64,000 bases of DNA, from the NCBI RefSeq assembly GCF_010550695.1, contig NZ_JAAGOB010000013.1:62001-126000 (forward strand), written 5' to 3'. The stretch comes from Phytoactinopolyspora alkaliphila. Its GTDB lineage: Bacteria; Actinomycetota; Actinomycetes; Jiangellales; Jiangellaceae. The translations under genes were made by a program, and so were the position numbers. The notes below the pieces were generated by a model that saw only the letters and a list, made by a program, of their open reading frames with translations, did not search any database and was not told the DNA's origin. This document shows, one piece after another, positions 47,915 to 56,699 of the stretch; position 1 is the first letter of the stretch, and the number at the start of each line of letters is the position of its first letter.

Positions 47915-49113
47915 CGCCCGCGGAGCAACCGTCGCACGCCGAGCTGGCCCGTGTGGTCCGTGAGCACGCGGGCCGGCTCGCCACGTCCCTGGTGCATGTG
48001 ATCGGTGATTTTTCCGCCGCTGAGGACCTCGTCCAGGATGCCGTGCTGGCCGCCCTCGAACGATGGCCCGCCGACGGCATCCCGGACCGGCCCGATGCCT
48101 GGCTGTTCACCGTGGCCCGGCGCCGTGGCCTGGACGTCCTGCGTCGGGAGAGCAATTACCGCAGGAAGCTGGCACGGCTGCAGTGGCCGGTGCAAGCCGA
48201 GCCCGACGATCGGTTGCGGCTGATCTTCACGTGCTGCCACCCCGCGTTGGCGCGCTCCGCGCAGATCGCGCTGACGCTGCGGGTAGTGTGCGGGCTGACC
48301 ACCGCCCAGATCGCGCGAGCGTTCCTCACCACGGAGAGCGCCGTCGCCCGCCGGATCACCCGCGCCAAGCGCAAGATCACCGACGCCGGTGTTCCGTACC
48401 GGATTCCAGGCGATGACGAACTCCCCGGACGGTTGAATGACGTCCTTACCGTGATCTACCTGCTGCTGAACGAAGGCTACGTCTCGACCAGCGAGCACGC
48501 GCATTCCCGTGACCTCGTGGAAGACGCCGAATGGCTGGCCGCGCTGCTGCACGCGCTCATGCCTGCCGAGGTGGAGGTCGCCGGGTTGCTCGCGCTGATC
48601 CGGCTGCATCGGGCGCGGGTGGCCGCCCGTTTCGACCCGGATGGCGCGATCGTGTTGCTGCGGGATCAGGACCGGTCGCTGTGGGACCGGCAGGCGATTG
48701 CCGAGGCCACGCGGCTACTCGCGCAAGCCGCCCGGCGGCGTGATCCTGGCCCGTATCAGCTTCAGGCCGCGATCGTCGCCTGTCACGCCGAGGCCGAAAG
48801 CTGGCAGGCCACCGACTGGGAACAGATCGTAGTGCTGTACGACATGCTGCTCCACCTCGCACCGTCTCCGGTCATCCGCCTGCACCGAGCCATCGCCGTG
48901 CGATACGTGGAAGGACTGCATGCCGCAATGGCCGAATTGGGGTCACTCGGCGAGGAACTGGACCGCTATCACCTGTACCACGCCACCCGTGCCGACTTGT
49001 TGCGAGAACTCGGCGACGCCGACCAGGCTCGTGCCGCGGATCGCCGTGCCTTGGAGCTGACTGCCAACCCGGCCGAACAGGCGGTGCTCCGCGGGCGCCT
49101 CGCCTGGGATTAG
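47911..49113 (+). CDS. ECF42-like sigma factor with C-terminal TPR-like extension (second copy)
   Basis: A 400-residue sigma factor. Sigma-2 is at about residues 10-80 (DFSAAEDLVQDAVLAALERWPADGIPDRPDAWLFTVARRR), and sigma-4 at about 115-165 (SAQIALTLRVVCGLTTAQIARAFLTTESAVARRITRAKRKI). The long extension (about 180-395) includes VLTVIYLLLNEGYVSTSEH, DWEQIVVLYDMLLHLAPSPV and a TPR-like helical C-terminus. The preceding overlapping YCII gene is its standard partner. Together with 33440-35161 this makes two ECF42-type modules within 16 kb. Confidence 0.93.
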   Translation: MTPAEQPSHAELARVVREHAGRLATSLVHVIGDFSAAEDLVQDAVLAALERWPADGIPDRPDAWLFTVARRRGLDVLRRESNYRRKLARLQWPVQAEPDDRLRLIFTCCHPALARSAQIALTLRVVCGLTTAQIARAFLTTESAVARRITRAKRKITDAGVPYRIPGDDELPGRLNDVLTVIYLLLNEGYVSTSEHAHSRDLVEDAEWLAALLHALMPAEVEVAGLLALIRLHRARVAARFDPDGAIVLLRDQDRSLWDRQAIAEATRLLAQAARRRDPGPYQLQAAIVACHAEAESWQATDWEQIVVLYDMLLHLAPSPVIRLHRAIAVRYVEGLHAAMAELGSLGEELDRYHLYHATRADLLRELGDADQARAADRRALELTANPAEQAVLRGRLAWD

Positions 49114-49190
49114 CCGGCAGCGACCTATGCTGAGGACACCGGTCACGTGCGGAACGGGCCGAGTACTTCGTTGCCGGAAGGGGAGGCCAC

Positions 49191-49496
49191 GTGAGTGGAG
49201 CCACAGAATACGCCAAGGTAGTGCGCAACGATTCCGGCCACAGGTACGAGATCTGGGTGGGGGAGACGCTTGCGGGAGCAAGCCACTATCGTGAGTCCAG
49301 CGAGCACATCGTCTTCACTCACACCAAGGTCGACGACTCGTTCTCCGGGCAAGGGCTCGGCAGCACACTTGTCCACGGCGCGCTCGAAGACGCGAACGAG
49401 CGCGGCAAGCAGATTGTCCCGGTGTGCCCGTTCGTGGCGTCGTTCATCCGCGAGAATCCTGAGTTCGTCCCCCACGTGCGCTGGCCCGATATCTAA
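49191..49496 (+). CDS. YjdJ-type GNAT acetyltransferase
   Basis: A 101-residue short acetyltransferase: RYEIWVGETLAGASHYRESSEHIVFTHTKVDDSFSGQGLGSTLVHGALEDANERGKQIVPVCPFVASFIRENPEFV, with the acetyl-CoA motif QGLGS. Members of this small GNAT subfamily act on unknown amines. It starts at GTG 49191 after a GGAAGGGGAGG-like ribosome site. Confidence 0.9.
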   Translation: MSGATEYAKVVRNDSGHRYEIWVGETLAGASHYRESSEHIVFTHTKVDDSFSGQGLGSTLVHGALEDANERGKQIVPVCPFVASFIRENPEFVPHVRWPDI

Positions 49497-49531
49497 GCCT
49501 GAGGCTCTGATTCCGCAGCTATCATCGCTGG

Positions 49532-50152
49532 GTGACGACGACTACCAATCGGCCTCTGACGCGCAAAAGCACCCGCCTCTTCGCCGTGTTCACCACGACG
49601 GCCCTGACGTGTCTCCTCAGTGCGTGCGGCATGGCGCCGTGGGGCGCGTTCGCTCCCGGTCCGGACGTCGAGTATTCACCGGAGTCGTTGCTGGAGCCTC
49701 CGCCGATACCGGAGACTCCAGCCCCGGTTTCCGACTGCCCGGAATCCGGCCTGATGCTCTCTGCGGGCGTCGCCGACGCCGCGAGCGGTCTGCGTGTGCA
49801 GGACATTCAGGCGGTCAATTGCGGATCCGAGCCCCTTGAGCTGGAGGGCTATCCGGAGATCACGGTGCTCGACGCCGGCTGGCAGGTCCTCGACATCACG
49901 GTCAACCACGGGACGACGTCGATCGAGTCGCCGGAGCCTGCACCGGTCACGCTTGCCCCGGGCGAGACCGCGAGGGTCACCCTGGTCTGGAGAAACACGG
50001 TGACCACCACGGAATCCTCGGAGATTCTCGAAGGCGCCGTGGTTGAGATCGCGTCCGCCGTGGGCGAGCCGGCCCAGATGGTGATGCTGGAGTACCCGAT
50101 CGATCTGGGCAACACTGGTCAGCTGGACGTCACCGCTTGGAGTCTCTTCTGA
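49532..50152 (+). CDS. DUF4232-like lipoprotein
   Basis: A 206-residue lipoprotein: signal peptide ending LLSAC with lipid anchor at Cys32, a short Pro-rich linker, and a beta-sandwich domain of the DUF4232 type (LMLSAGVADAASGLRVQDIQAVNCGSEPLELEGYPEITVLDAG, LAPGETARVTLVWRN). The role of this family is unknown. GTG 49532 opens the predicted signal peptide. Confidence 0.85.
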   Translation: MTTTTNRPLTRKSTRLFAVFTTTALTCLLSACGMAPWGAFAPGPDVEYSPESLLEPPPIPETPAPVSDCPESGLMLSAGVADAASGLRVQDIQAVNCGSEPLELEGYPEITVLDAGWQVLDITVNHGTTSIESPEPAPVTLAPGETARVTLVWRNTVTTTESSEILEGAVVEIASAVGEPAQMVMLEYPIDLGNTGQLDVTAWSLF

Positions 50153-50270
50153 CCACCTGAGGGTCAAAATGCACAAGCCCTCGCCAGTACGGCCATGGTG
50201 ACAGCGATCCAGTGGCCGTACTGTCGGGTCAGAAGTAACATGATCCGGTATCTGCGAGGGAGGACTCGTC

Positions 50271-51188
50271 GTGAGTTCAGTCGCCACTGCGAGCCGGGCG
50301 CCGGTCGCCTCGGCTGGAACGCTGCACGCCCGCGAGGTCACACTCGACGCGACTCACCTGGGTGAGCTGCGCCGGACCGAACCGGACAGGGACCCCACCG
50401 ATCTCCAGCGACGCCTGGCCGACGACGGCTACCTGTACCTTCCGGGGTTCCACGACACGGACCATGTCCGCGCTGTGCGCGCCGACGTGGGGGCCAGGTT
50501 CGCCGCCGACGGCCTTCTGGAGCCGGGCCCGCTGCCCGACCGGCTCGTCGCGACGGAGTCGTTGCGCTCTTCCACGGTCAGGGCGGGCATCGCCCGTGCC
50601 AGCTCCGCGCTGACCGGCCTGCTCTACGGCGGGCGAATGGTTTCCTTGCACGAGGCGCTCCTGGGTGAGCCGATCGTCCATTTCACCTACACGTGGCTGC
50701 GGGTGGTCCCGCCTGGTCTGGGCACGGCTCCCCACGGTGACGGTGTCTTCATGAACCGCGGATCGCAACGCCTGCGGACCACCTGGACGCCGTTGGTGGA
50801 CACCAGCTTCGACCTCGGCGGCCTGATCATCCTGGAGGGAAGCCACCGGCTGCCGGAGATCACCGACGACTACGGGCGGCGCGACGTCGACACCTTTTGC
50901 CGGAACACGGGGGAGACACCTGGCTCCTGGGACGGAGCGCTCTCGCACGACCCCGCAGAACTGCGGGACCGGCTCGGCGGTCGCTGGCTGACGGCTGACT
51001 TCCGCGCCGGCGACGTCATCGTCTTCGGGATGTTCACGGTGCACGGAAGCCTGGACAACACCTCTGACCAGGTGCGGATGTCTACGGATTCGCGGTATCA
51101 GCCGGCCAGCGAACCTACCGACGAGCGCTGGATAGGTCCGGAGCCGATCGCGCACGGGCCCGACGCCAAGAAGGGGCTCATCTGCTGA
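50271..51188 (+). CDS. PhyH-family non-heme iron dioxygenase
   Basis: A 305-residue Fe(II)/2-oxoglutarate dioxygenase of the phytanoyl-CoA dioxygenase family. The N-terminal half has DLQRRLADDGYLYLPGFHDTDHV. The metal site is APHGDGVF (His-x-Asp) and the distal His in FGMFTVHGSLDN, followed by the Arg in VRMSTDSRY that holds 2-oxoglutarate. It may hydroxylate a small molecule. An AraC-type regulator follows in the same direction after a strong hairpin, and an Opp importer is convergent. Confidence 0.92.
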   Translation: MSSVATASRAPVASAGTLHAREVTLDATHLGELRRTEPDRDPTDLQRRLADDGYLYLPGFHDTDHVRAVRADVGARFAADGLLEPGPLPDRLVATESLRSSTVRAGIARASSALTGLLYGGRMVSLHEALLGEPIVHFTYTWLRVVPPGLGTAPHGDGVFMNRGSQRLRTTWTPLVDTSFDLGGLIILEGSHRLPEITDDYGRRDVDTFCRNTGETPGSWDGALSHDPAELRDRLGGRWLTADFRAGDVIVFGMFTVHGSLDNTSDQVRMSTDSRYQPASEPTDERWIGPEPIAHGPDAKKGLIC

Positions 51189-51250
51189 ACCCGCACGACG
51201 CGGCAGAGCCGGGTACCGCTCAGCCCGAGTCCGCTCCGCCTGACGCCGCT

Positions 51251-51295
51251 CAGCCGGATACCGGCAGGCCCACACGGCCTGCCGGTATCCGGCTG
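51251..51295. repeat. 20-bp perfect inverted repeat ending at the AraC start
   Basis: CAGCCGGATACCGGCAGGCC (51251-51270) and its exact complement (51276-51295) flank the loop CACAC. The right arm ends directly before the likely GTG start at 51296, so the ribosome site would be in a stem. It may stop transcription of the dioxygenase gene or control translation of the regulator. Confidence 0.8.
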
Positions 51296-52102
51296 GTGCG
51301 CGGCGCCACGGACGACGCGTCCCTGGGACGGGTGTTCCTGTCCGGGGCCATCCCCGACGGCGCCGGGCTCGGCGGCACGCGGGTGCTGGGCGTCTACGCG
51401 TTCGTCTATCTGGTCAGCGGCGCCGGACGATACCGGGACGAGCGGGGGGCCGATCACCGGCTCGTCGGCGGCAGCACGATCACCGTGTTTCCCGGCCTCA
51501 AACACGACTACGGTCCGTCTCCGGGGGAGCCCTGGACCGAGCGTTACGTGCTGTTCGACGGGGCGCTCCCGCGGATGCTGGAGGAGCGGGGAATCCTGGA
51601 CCGTTCACGGCCGGTCGGGCGGCTCGTCCCCGTGGAGAGCTGGGTGCCGCAGATGGAATCGATCACCGAGCCAGGCGCCGGCGGTGTGCGCTCGGCCTTG
51701 ATGGAACTGTCTCGGCTGCAAGTCCTCCTGTCCGCCGCGCGGATGAGCGCGGAGCGGCCCGGCGAGCATCCCTCCTGGTTCCGCGAGGCGTGCGTGCTGC
51801 TGCGGCACGAGCCGGCGTTGAGCCTGGACCGGGTAGCCGGCGCCGTGGGGATGTCCTACCACCGCTTCCGTAAGGCGTTCACGATGGTAGCCGGCGAGCC
51901 GCCCGGCCGATGGCGGACGCGGCACCGGATGGACGACGCCGCCCGGATGCTGCAAGGCGGCTCGACCATCCGGCAGATAGCGCTGGAGCTGGGGTTCTGT
52001 GACGAGTATGCGTTCTCGAGGCGGTTCAAAGAGGTCTTCGGCGTCCCGCCGTCCACGTTCCGCGCGGAACTCCCGAAGGTCCGCCCCGCCGTCTCGGAAT
52101 GA
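51296..52102 (+). CDS. AraC-family transcriptional regulator
   Basis: A 268-residue regulator. The N-terminal arm and cupin-like domain (YAFVYLVSGAGRYRDERG, TVFPGLKHDYGPSPGEPWTERYVLFDG) are followed by two helix-turn-helices at about residues 170-265 (LSLDRVAGAVGMSYHRFRKAFTMVAGEPPGRWRTRHRMDDAARML, IRQIALELGFCDEYAFSRRFKEVFGVPPSTFR). The start is uncertain. GTG 51296 lies at the end of a strong stem with no visible ribosome site. The frame is open upstream to a CTG near 51182 preceded by AAGGGG, overlapping the dioxygenase stop. It probably controls the dioxygenase gene or the Opp locus. Confidence 0.85.
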   Translation: MRGATDDASLGRVFLSGAIPDGAGLGGTRVLGVYAFVYLVSGAGRYRDERGADHRLVGGSTITVFPGLKHDYGPSPGEPWTERYVLFDGALPRMLEERGILDRSRPVGRLVPVESWVPQMESITEPGAGGVRSALMELSRLQVLLSAARMSAERPGEHPSWFREACVLLRHEPALSLDRVAGAVGMSYHRFRKAFTMVAGEPPGRWRTRHRMDDAARMLQGGSTIRQIALELGFCDEYAFSRRFKEVFGVPPSTFRAELPKVRPAVSE

Positions 52103-52183
52103 TCACGTAAACCATGTTTCTTCGTGCGATACCAGGCCTGCAGGCATGGTGAAGCACGAGAAAGCATGGTTTACATGATCATT
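52098..52183. terminator. Bidirectional terminator between AraC and the Opp operon
   Basis: AATGATCACGTAAACCATG (from 52098) pairs, with a few mismatches, to CATGGTTTACATGATCATT (to 52183), giving arms of about 29 bp. It spans the stops of both convergent genes and should end transcription from both sides. Confidence 0.8.
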
Positions 52184-53252
52184 TTGGAGGGGGCGGGGTG
52201 GCGACGCCGCGCAGATTGAGCTCCTCAGAAAAGTGGCAGGCGGCGAAGGTGCCGTCGCCCACGTCACGCAACGGCGGCTGCTCCTCCGCGCAGATCGGTT
52301 TCGCGTACCGGCACCTGGGGTGGAAGTAACAGCCGCTGGGCGGATCGGACGGGTCGGCGACGTCACCGGAGAGCACGATCCGGTCCCGTCGGTCCCTCAG
52401 CAGCGGGTCCGGCTTCGGCACAGCGGACAGCAGCGCTTCGGTGTAGGGGTGTTTCGGGTTCGCGAACAGTGTCGCCGTGTCCGCCATCTCGACGACCTTG
52501 CCGACGTACATGACGGCGACCCGGTCGCACAGGTACTCGACTACGGAGAGATCGTGCGAGATGAACAGGTAGGTCAGCTGGTGCTCCACCTGCAGATCCT
52601 GCAGCAGGTTCAGGATCTGCGCACGCACCGAGACATCGAGCGCGGAGACCGCCTCGTCGGCGACGACCAGCCGAGGGTTCAGGCTCAGCGCCCGGGCGAT
52701 CCCCACCCGCTGCCGCTCGCCTCCGGAGAACGCGTGCGGGTACCGGCTCATGTACTCGGGGCGCAGGCCGACGTCGCGCAGCAGGGCGCCGACGCGGTCC
52801 TCGAGCTCACTGCCGGAGGCGATGCCGTGGATCTTCAGCGGCTCGCCGATGATGTCGCGCAGCGTCATCCGCGGGTTCAGGGAGGACTGCGGGTCCTGGA
52901 AGATCATCCGGATGTCGCGCCGGTACCGCTTGAGGTCGCTACCTTCGACCGTGGCGATGTCCACGGGATCGGAACCCTTCGCGTGGTACGCGATCCGGCC
53001 GCCAGTAGGCTGGTGGGACCGGACAATGCACCGCCCGGTGGAGGTCTTCCCGCAGCCGGACTCGCCGACAAGACCCAATGTCTCGCCCTCGCGAATGAAG
53101 AAGCTCACGCCGTCGACGGCGCGCACGTGACCCGTGGTACGGCGGAGAAACCCTTCCTTGATAGGGAAGTGCAGCTGAAGCTCCTCCACGTTCAGCAGCA
53201 CCCGGTCCTGTGGCCCGGCCAGCGAACCGGTGGGGAGAGTCTCGGTGCTCAT
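52179..53252 (-). CDS. Oligopeptide/dipeptide-type ABC transporter ATPase (OppF-like)
   Basis: A 357-residue ATPase with Walker [11 protein letters not shown]-loop [15 protein letters not shown], signature [15 protein letters not shown], Walker [13 protein letters not shown] and H-loop [27 protein letters not shown]. The C-terminal OppD/F-type extension has [22 protein letters not shown], including cysteines of a possible Fe-S site. It starts inside the stop overlap with OppD and completes the importer. Confidence 0.95.
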   Translation of the reverse strand: MSTETLPTGSLAGPQDRVLLNVEELQLHFPIKEGFLRRTTGHVRAVDGVSFFIREGETLGLVGESGCGKTSTGRCIVRSHQPTGGRIAYHAKGSDPVDIATVEGSDLKRYRRDIRMIFQDPQSSLNPRMTLRDIIGEPLKIHGIASGSELEDRVGALLRDVGLRPEYMSRYPHAFSGGERQRVGIARALSLNPRLVVADEAVSALDVSVRAQILNLLQDLQVEHQLTYLFISHDLSVVEYLCDRVAVMYVGKVVEMADTATLFANPKHPYTEALLSAVPKPDPLLRDRRDRIVLSGDVADPSDPPSGCYFHPRCRYAKPICAEEQPPLRDVGDGTFAACHFSEELNLRGVATPPPPK

Positions 53253-54361
53253 CGGGTGTCCTCCTCGGCGCCGCCGTGCAGCAGGCAGCGCACCTCGCGC
53301 CGGTCGCCGAACTGGATCGGCGGCGGTACGATCCGGTCGCAGGTGCCGGGCATGAACTCGTCGCAGCGGTTGTGGAACGGGCAGCCGGCGGGCCGGTTGT
53401 AGGGATCGGGGACCATTCCCCGGATCGTGTCCAGCCGGGTCCGCGGGCCCGTGCGGGCACCGAGTCCGAGCTTGGGTATCGAGCGCAGCAGCGCCCGGGT
53501 GTACGGGTGTTGCGGGTTGTGGAAGATCGACCTCACGTCGCCCCGTTCCACCGCCAGCCCCAGATACATCACGACGACGTCGTCGGCCATCTCGGCGACC
53601 ACCCCGAGGTCGTGAGTGATGAACATGATGGCCATGCCGTAGTCCGCTTGCAGCTCGTGCATCAGCTCCAGGATCTGCGCCTGGGTGGTGACGTCGAGAG
53701 CCGTGGTCGGCTCGTCGGCGATGAGGAGGACGGGGTTGCAGACCAGCGCCATCGCGATCATGGCACGCTGCCGCAGGCCGCCGCTGAGCTGGAACGGGTA
53801 GGAGTCGAAGCGCTGCTTCGGCTTCGGCACCCCGACGCGCTGGAGAACGTCGACGGCGCGGTCCTTCGCCTCGGCCTTGGAGAGGTTCTCGTGCACGTGT
53901 ACGGCCTCGACGATCTGGTCACCGATGGTGTGCACCGGGCTGAGCGACGTCATCGGCTCCTGGAAGATCATCGCGATGTCGCGGCCCCGGATGTCGCGGA
54001 TCTCGGCACCCTTCGGGTCCAGCTTGGCCAGATCGACGATCTCCTCCTCACCGGTGAGGGCGGAACCGTTGCGCAGCCGGCGGCGGAACAGCATCTCACC
54101 GCCGACGACGCGGCCCGGCCGGTCGACGATCTGCAGGATGGACCGGGCCGTGACACTCTTTCCGCACCCGCTCTCGCCGACGACGCACAGGGTCGACCCG
54201 CGGCGGATCTCGAAGCTGGCTCCGTCCACGGCCTTCACCAGCCCCTGGTCGACCGGGAACTGCGTCTTCAATGACCGGACCGACAGCAGCGAGTCCTGCG
54301 CGAGATCCGCTCCGACGGCGGCTTGCATGCTCTTCGTCCCCACTGGTTCACCCGAGCCCAT
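53249..54361 (-). CDS. Oligopeptide/dipeptide-type ABC transporter ATPase (OppD-like)
   Basis: A 370-residue ATPase: Walker [11 protein letters not shown]-loop [19 protein letters not shown], signature [15 protein letters not shown], Walker [13 protein letters not shown] and [22 protein letters not shown], then a C-terminal extension with [18 protein letters not shown]. It overlaps OppF by four bases and the OppC stop by one. ATG 54361 is the earliest start; a second ATG 11 codons later would also keep the ATPase intact. Confidence 0.95.
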   Translation of the reverse strand: MGSGEPVGTKSMQAAVGADLAQDSLLSVRSLKTQFPVDQGLVKAVDGASFEIRRGSTLCVVGESGCGKSVTARSILQIVDRPGRVVGGEMLFRRRLRNGSALTGEEEIVDLAKLDPKGAEIRDIRGRDIAMIFQEPMTSLSPVHTIGDQIVEAVHVHENLSKAEAKDRAVDVLQRVGVPKPKQRFDSYPFQLSGGLRQRAMIAMALVCNPVLLIADEPTTALDVTTQAQILELMHELQADYGMAIMFITHDLGVVAEMADDVVVMYLGLAVERGDVRSIFHNPQHPYTRALLRSIPKLGLGARTGPRTRLDTIRGMVPDPYNRPAGCPFHNRCDEFMPGTCDRIVPPPIQFGDRREVRCLLHGGAEEDTR

Positions 54362-55599
54362 CACTTGTTGTAGGGGTCTGCGGCGTCCCGCAGCCCGTCG
54401 CCGAGGAAGTTCAACGCCAGCACCGTGCTCACGACCGCCGTCGCGGGCACGATCAGCACCCAAGGGGTGTGCGCTATGGACGGGATGTTTTGCGCCTCTC
54501 TGAGCAGCACGCCCCAGCTCACCGTCGGTTCGGTGAGTCCCAGCCCGAGGAAGCTCAGCGCGGTCTCGGCCAGGATCATCGCCGGGATCGCCAGCGTCAC
54601 CGCCGCCACGATGTGGCTGGTGAACGACGGCAGCATGTGCCGGAAGATGATCCTGGGCCGGCTCGCGCCGTCGAGGACGGCCGCCGTGACGAAATCCTCC
54701 TCACGCAGTGAGAAGAACCGGCCGCGCACGACCCGCGCCAGGGTTGTCCAGCCGACGATCGAGAGGATCACCGTGATCGCGAAGTACACCTGAACCTGTG
54801 ACCATGACCGAGGCAGGGCGGCAGTCAGTGCCATCCAGAGTGGTATCTCCGGAATCGAGCGCAGGAACTCGATGACCCGCTGGATCGCCGAGTCGATCCA
54901 TCCGCCGAAGTAGCCGGAGATCCCGCCGAGAATCACGCCGAGAACCAGTGCCATGACCACGCCGATCAAGCCGATGGACATGGAGATCCTGGTGCCGTAG
55001 ATGACCCGGCTCAGCACGTCACGCCCCAGCCGGTCGGCGCCGAGCAGATACATAGGCGCCTCCGGATCGGTGGTCCCGAAGAGGTGGATGTCCGTGGTGA
55101 ACAATCCGAACAGTTCGTACTCGTGCCCGCGTACGAAGAACCGCACCGGGTAGACCTGCTCCTCGTCGGGGCTGAACGATCGCCGCCAGGTCTCCTCGTC
55201 AGTCTCATACTCCAGGCCCTTGACGTGCGGATTGAACCGCGATCCGTCGGGGGTCTCCTCGAACAGGTGCAGCCGCTGCGGCGGCGCGTGCTGGTAGGCG
55301 GCGTTGTGGTCGGACGAGTGGTACGGCGCGATGAACTCCGCGAAGACGAGCAGCACGTAGACCAGGAGAATGAAGATCCCGCTGGCCATCGCGAGCTTGT
55401 GCTTGCGGAACCGCCACCACATCAGCCGCCACTGGGAGGCGGTGTACAGGTTCCCACCGGACCCCGCGTTGCCGGCCTCGGCGATGCCCTTCCCGGGGCC
55501 GGTGGGCGATCCCACCGGCGAGCTCGCCGGCGGCGCGGCGCCGAGCGGCGTCGTCTCCGCGAGCGGATCGGTCTGGGAAGAGGGTTCGATGTGCGTCAT
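54361..55599 (-). CDS. Oligopeptide/dipeptide-type ABC transporter permease (OppC-like)
   Basis: A 412-residue permease with a Pro/Gly-rich cytoplasmic N-terminus, one membrane segment near 70-90, an extended outer loop (about residues 95-180) and five further segments. The EAA-type loop is DFVTAAVLDGASRPRIIFRHMLPSFTSHIV. The large insert between the first and second segments (RLHLFEETPDGSRFNPHVKG) is seen in OppC-type subunits next to large binding proteins. It overlaps OppB by four bases. Confidence 0.94.
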   Translation of the reverse strand: MTHIEPSSQTDPLAETTPLGAAPPASSPVGSPTGPGKGIAEAGNAGSGGNLYTASQWRLMWWRFRKHKLAMASGIFILLVYVLLVFAEFIAPYHSSDHNAAYQHAPPQRLHLFEETPDGSRFNPHVKGLEYETDEETWRRSFSPDEEQVYPVRFFVRGHEYELFGLFTTDIHLFGTTDPEAPMYLLGADRLGRDVLSRVIYGTRISMSIGLIGVVMALVLGVILGGISGYFGGWIDSAIQRVIEFLRSIPEIPLWMALTAALPRSWSQVQVYFAITVILSIVGWTTLARVVRGRFFSLREEDFVTAAVLDGASRPRIIFRHMLPSFTSHIVAAVTLAIPAMILAETALSFLGLGLTEPTVSWGVLLREAQNIPSIAHTPWVLIVPATAVVSTVLALNFLGDGLRDAADPYNK

Positions 55600-56597
55600 C
55601 GGCTCCCCACCTTGTCGTACTGAATGCGCGGATCAAGCCAGGCCAGCAGGATGTCGGAGAGCAACGTTCCGATCAGCGTCAGCACGCCGAGCATCAGGAT
55701 GAAGCTGCCCGCCAGGTACATGTCTTGGCTGCGCAGGGCCCGCAGGAGCAACGGCCCAGTGGTTGGCAGGTCCAGCACCACGGACACGATGATCTCACCG
55801 GAGATCAACGTAGGGAGGGTCCAGCCGACCGTGCTGATGAACGGGTTCAGTGCCAGCCGCACCGGGTACTTGGCGATCAGCCGCCATTCCTGCATCCCCT
55901 TCGCCCGGGCCGTCGTCGTGTACGGCCGGTGCAGCTCGTCGAGCAGGTTGGCTCGCATGATGCGGATGGTGCCCGCGGCACCCGCGGTGGCGATCACGAT
56001 CACCGGAATCCACATGTGCTGGAACAGGTCCCACAGCTTGCCGATACTCCATGGGGCGTTCTGGTATTCGGGAGAGAACAGCCCGCCCACACTCTGCCCG
56101 AAGTACCGGAACGAGATGTACATCAGGACCAGCGCGAGCAGGAAGTTCGGGATGGCCAGCCCCACGAACCCGACGAAGGTCCAGAAGTAGTCGCCGATCG
56201 AGTACTGCCGGACCGCCGTGTAGGTGCCGATCAGGAACGCAACGAACCACATGAACAGGGTGGACACGACGGCCAGGAGCATGGTCAGGGTCAGCCGGTC
56301 CCAGATGAGGCTGGACACCGGGCGGCGCCACTCGAAGGACTGCCCGAAATCGCCGCAGCACACGATGTTGGAGATCCATTGCCAGTACTGCACGTGGAAC
56401 GGCTGGTTGAGACCGTAGCGCTCCTCCAGCGCGGCCAGATGCTCTCGCGCAACAATCGCATCCTGCGCGCCCATGCCGGCCGCGTAGGTCGTCAGGAAGT
56501 CTCCCGGTGGGAGCTGGATGATGAAGAATGACGCCAGCGAGATCAGGAACAGCGTCGGGAGCATCACCAGCACGCGCCGGGCGATGTATCTGAGCAT
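55596..56597 (-). CDS. Oligopeptide/dipeptide-type ABC transporter permease (OppB-like)
   Basis: A 333-residue OppB-type permease with six membrane segments: the first is MLPTLFLISLASFFIIQLPPGDFL, then the EAA loop TTTARAKGMQEWRLIAKYPVRLALNP. It directly follows the binding-protein gene and overlaps OppC. With the three downstream genes it forms a full Opp/Dpp importer. Confidence 0.95.
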   Translation of the reverse strand: MLRYIARRVLVMLPTLFLISLASFFIIQLPPGDFLTTYAAGMGAQDAIVAREHLAALEERYGLNQPFHVQYWQWISNIVCCGDFGQSFEWRRPVSSLIWDRLTLTMLLAVVSTLFMWFVAFLIGTYTAVRQYSIGDYFWTFVGFVGLAIPNFLLALVLMYISFRYFGQSVGGLFSPEYQNAPWSIGKLWDLFQHMWIPVIVIATAGAAGTIRIMRANLLDELHRPYTTTARAKGMQEWRLIAKYPVRLALNPFISTVGWTLPTLISGEIIVSVVLDLPTTGPLLLRALRSQDMYLAGSFILMLGVLTLIGTLLSDILLAWLDPRIQYDKVGSR

Positions 56598-56699
56598 CTG
56601 GTGCCCGTCTCCTTACTCCAGGTAGACCGCTGCGAGGCGCTGAGACGGCGCCTCGCAGCGGTTCCGGCCGTGGTGCGGGCCGGTGGGTGGACTCGCCGT

